Shown here: one piece after another, positions 33,241 through 33,806 of the stretch
Numbering within the stretch: the stretch's first letter is position 1
Layout of the letters: each line of letters starts with the position of its first letter
Source: Enterococcus raffinosus
GTDB taxonomy: Bacteria; Bacillota; Bacilli; Lactobacillales; Enterococcaceae
Direction of reading: 5' to 3'
NCBI RefSeq assembly: GCF_001886185.1
Contig: NZ_JXLA01000039.1
Location: 1-33,806 of the forward strand
DNA length: 33,806 nt
The notes under the pieces: generated by a model
Databases searched by the model: none
Told to the model about the DNA's origin: nothing
What the model saw: the letters and a program-made list of their open reading frames with translations, nothing else
Position numbers and translations under genes: made by a program

Positions 33241-33806
33241 CTTCCTTCTACGAACTCGCTAAAGCGAGAAGTAGAACTGACAGCTAGCTCAAAATGAATG
33301 AATGAATTTTCCTTACGTAAAATTCAACCAATCTTCGTACGCATACTATCCAACTTGATACCTTGTACTGATAACATGGCTAAAGATTTTAATCGTTCTC
33401 ATGCTTTGAATAACTACGAAAAGTTGGACTAGCAGCTAATTCCAAGTAATGAATCATTTTTCTAAAATACAGAAAAATGGGCTTATCTTCGTCACGCATA
33501 TCATTCTACTAACTCGCTAAAGCGAGAAGTAGAACTGACAGCTAGCTCAAAATAAATGAATGAATTTTCCTTACGCAAAATTCAACCAATCTTCGTACGC
33601 ATACTATCCAACTTGATACCTTGTACTGATAACATGGCTAAAGATTTTAATCGTTCTCATGCTTTGAATAACTACGAAAAGTTGGACTAGCAGCTAATTC
33701 CAAGTAATGAATCATTTTTCTAAAATACAGAAAAATGGGCTTATCTTCGTCACGCATATCATTCTACTAACTCGCTGAAGCGAGAAGTAGAACTGACAGC
33801 TAGCTC
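33241..33806 (+). repeat. 258-bp tandem array of structured repeats upstream of leuS (runs off window)
   Basis: Direct repeats with a period of exactly 258 bases begin at 33253, 33511 and 33769; the third copy is cut by the window edge. I see very few differences between copies (for example ATGAATG/ATAAATG and CGCTAAAG/CGCTGAAG). Each period holds two hairpin units of different arm class. CTATCCAACT pairs with AGTTGGACTAG across 66 bases. TCATTCTACT pairs with AGTAGAACTGA across 17 bases that themselves contain CTCGCT/AGCGAG. The core hairpins are GAATTTTC-type and CATTTTTCT/AGAAAAATG. With the leuS leader (33156-33240) it explains the whole 651-base gap; no gene is seen. Confidence 0.93.

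Noticed and set aside
33378-33434. 18-codon plus-strand frame (MAKDFNRSHALNNYEKLD) in each 258-bp copy
   Set aside because: It is identical only because the copies are nearly identical; the other repeat loci do not preserve it and there is no ribosome site.
33241-33806. CRISPR array
   Set aside because: The period is 258 bases with no short identical repeats and unique spacers, and no cas genes are nearby.

Overview
The window looks like a chromosomal segment of an Enterococcus or a close relative in the low-GC Lactobacillales. The evidence is the MurE ligase with the L-lysine signature DDPN, a PBP2a-type class A penicillin-binding protein, an Apf-like LysM wall protein, the gene order nudF-macP-mtnN known from streptococci, and extended -10 promoters. 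I cannot name the species from sequence alone. It is mostly core genome: no phage, insertion sequence, tRNA, rRNA or CRISPR array was seen. Most genes lie on the minus strand.

Layout. 109-839: a CrcB/Fluc fluoride-channel gene pair (minus). 976-1647: an HAD hydrolase (plus). 1691-4196: nudF, a MacP-like gene, mtnN and pncA (minus), with a repeat complex filling the nudF-macP gap. 4505-6416: an XpaC/TelA pair (plus). 6456-9098: a GlcU-type sugar transporter and a BceRS-like two-component system (minus). 9222-11189: a cysteine-free HesB-like protein and a phosphohexomutase. 11190-11607: tandem repeats and a terminator. 11608-14028: a CtpE-like P-type ATPase. 14204-14710: a GNAT acetyltransferase broken by a stop codon. 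14817-19559: the yhaO-yhaN-yhaM nuclease operon. 19739-19921: a 60-residue protein. 19954-21094: a serine hydrolase with a frameshift in an A9 tract. 21424-24036: a YlbF-family protein and PBP2a. 24337-25188: an RluA-family pseudouridine synthase. 25289-25948: the LysM/Apf-like protein. 26365-29624: divergent MurJ/YtgP and murE. 29637-30528: a frameshifted FabK/NMO-family reductase. 30642-33155: leuS. 33241-33806: a tandem repeat array that runs off the window.

Functional theme. Cell-wall growth dominates: lipid II precursor synthesis (MurE), flipping (MurJ/YtgP), polymerisation and crosslinking (PBP2a), a likely PBP2a activator (MacP), a LysM wall protein and a beta-lactamase-fold serine hydrolase.

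The most unusual item is a family of structured intergenic repeats at four loci (about 3.3, 11.2, 21.2 and 33.2 kb). The arms of a conserved hairpin change sequence together between copies (GTTGGA/TCCAAC, GCAGAA/TTCTGC, GTAGAA/TTCTAC; then TGG/CCA, TGA/TCA, TAG/CTA). They always keep one unpaired C at the same place and, in most copies, a loop of 65-68 nt. All copies have the same orientation relative to the flanking minus-strand genes. In two places the repeat runs directly into the ribosome binding site of the downstream gene. Three protein genes are disrupted: two by one-base homopolymer shifts and one by a nonsense codon. Each could be real decay, phase variation or, for the homopolymers, sequencing error.
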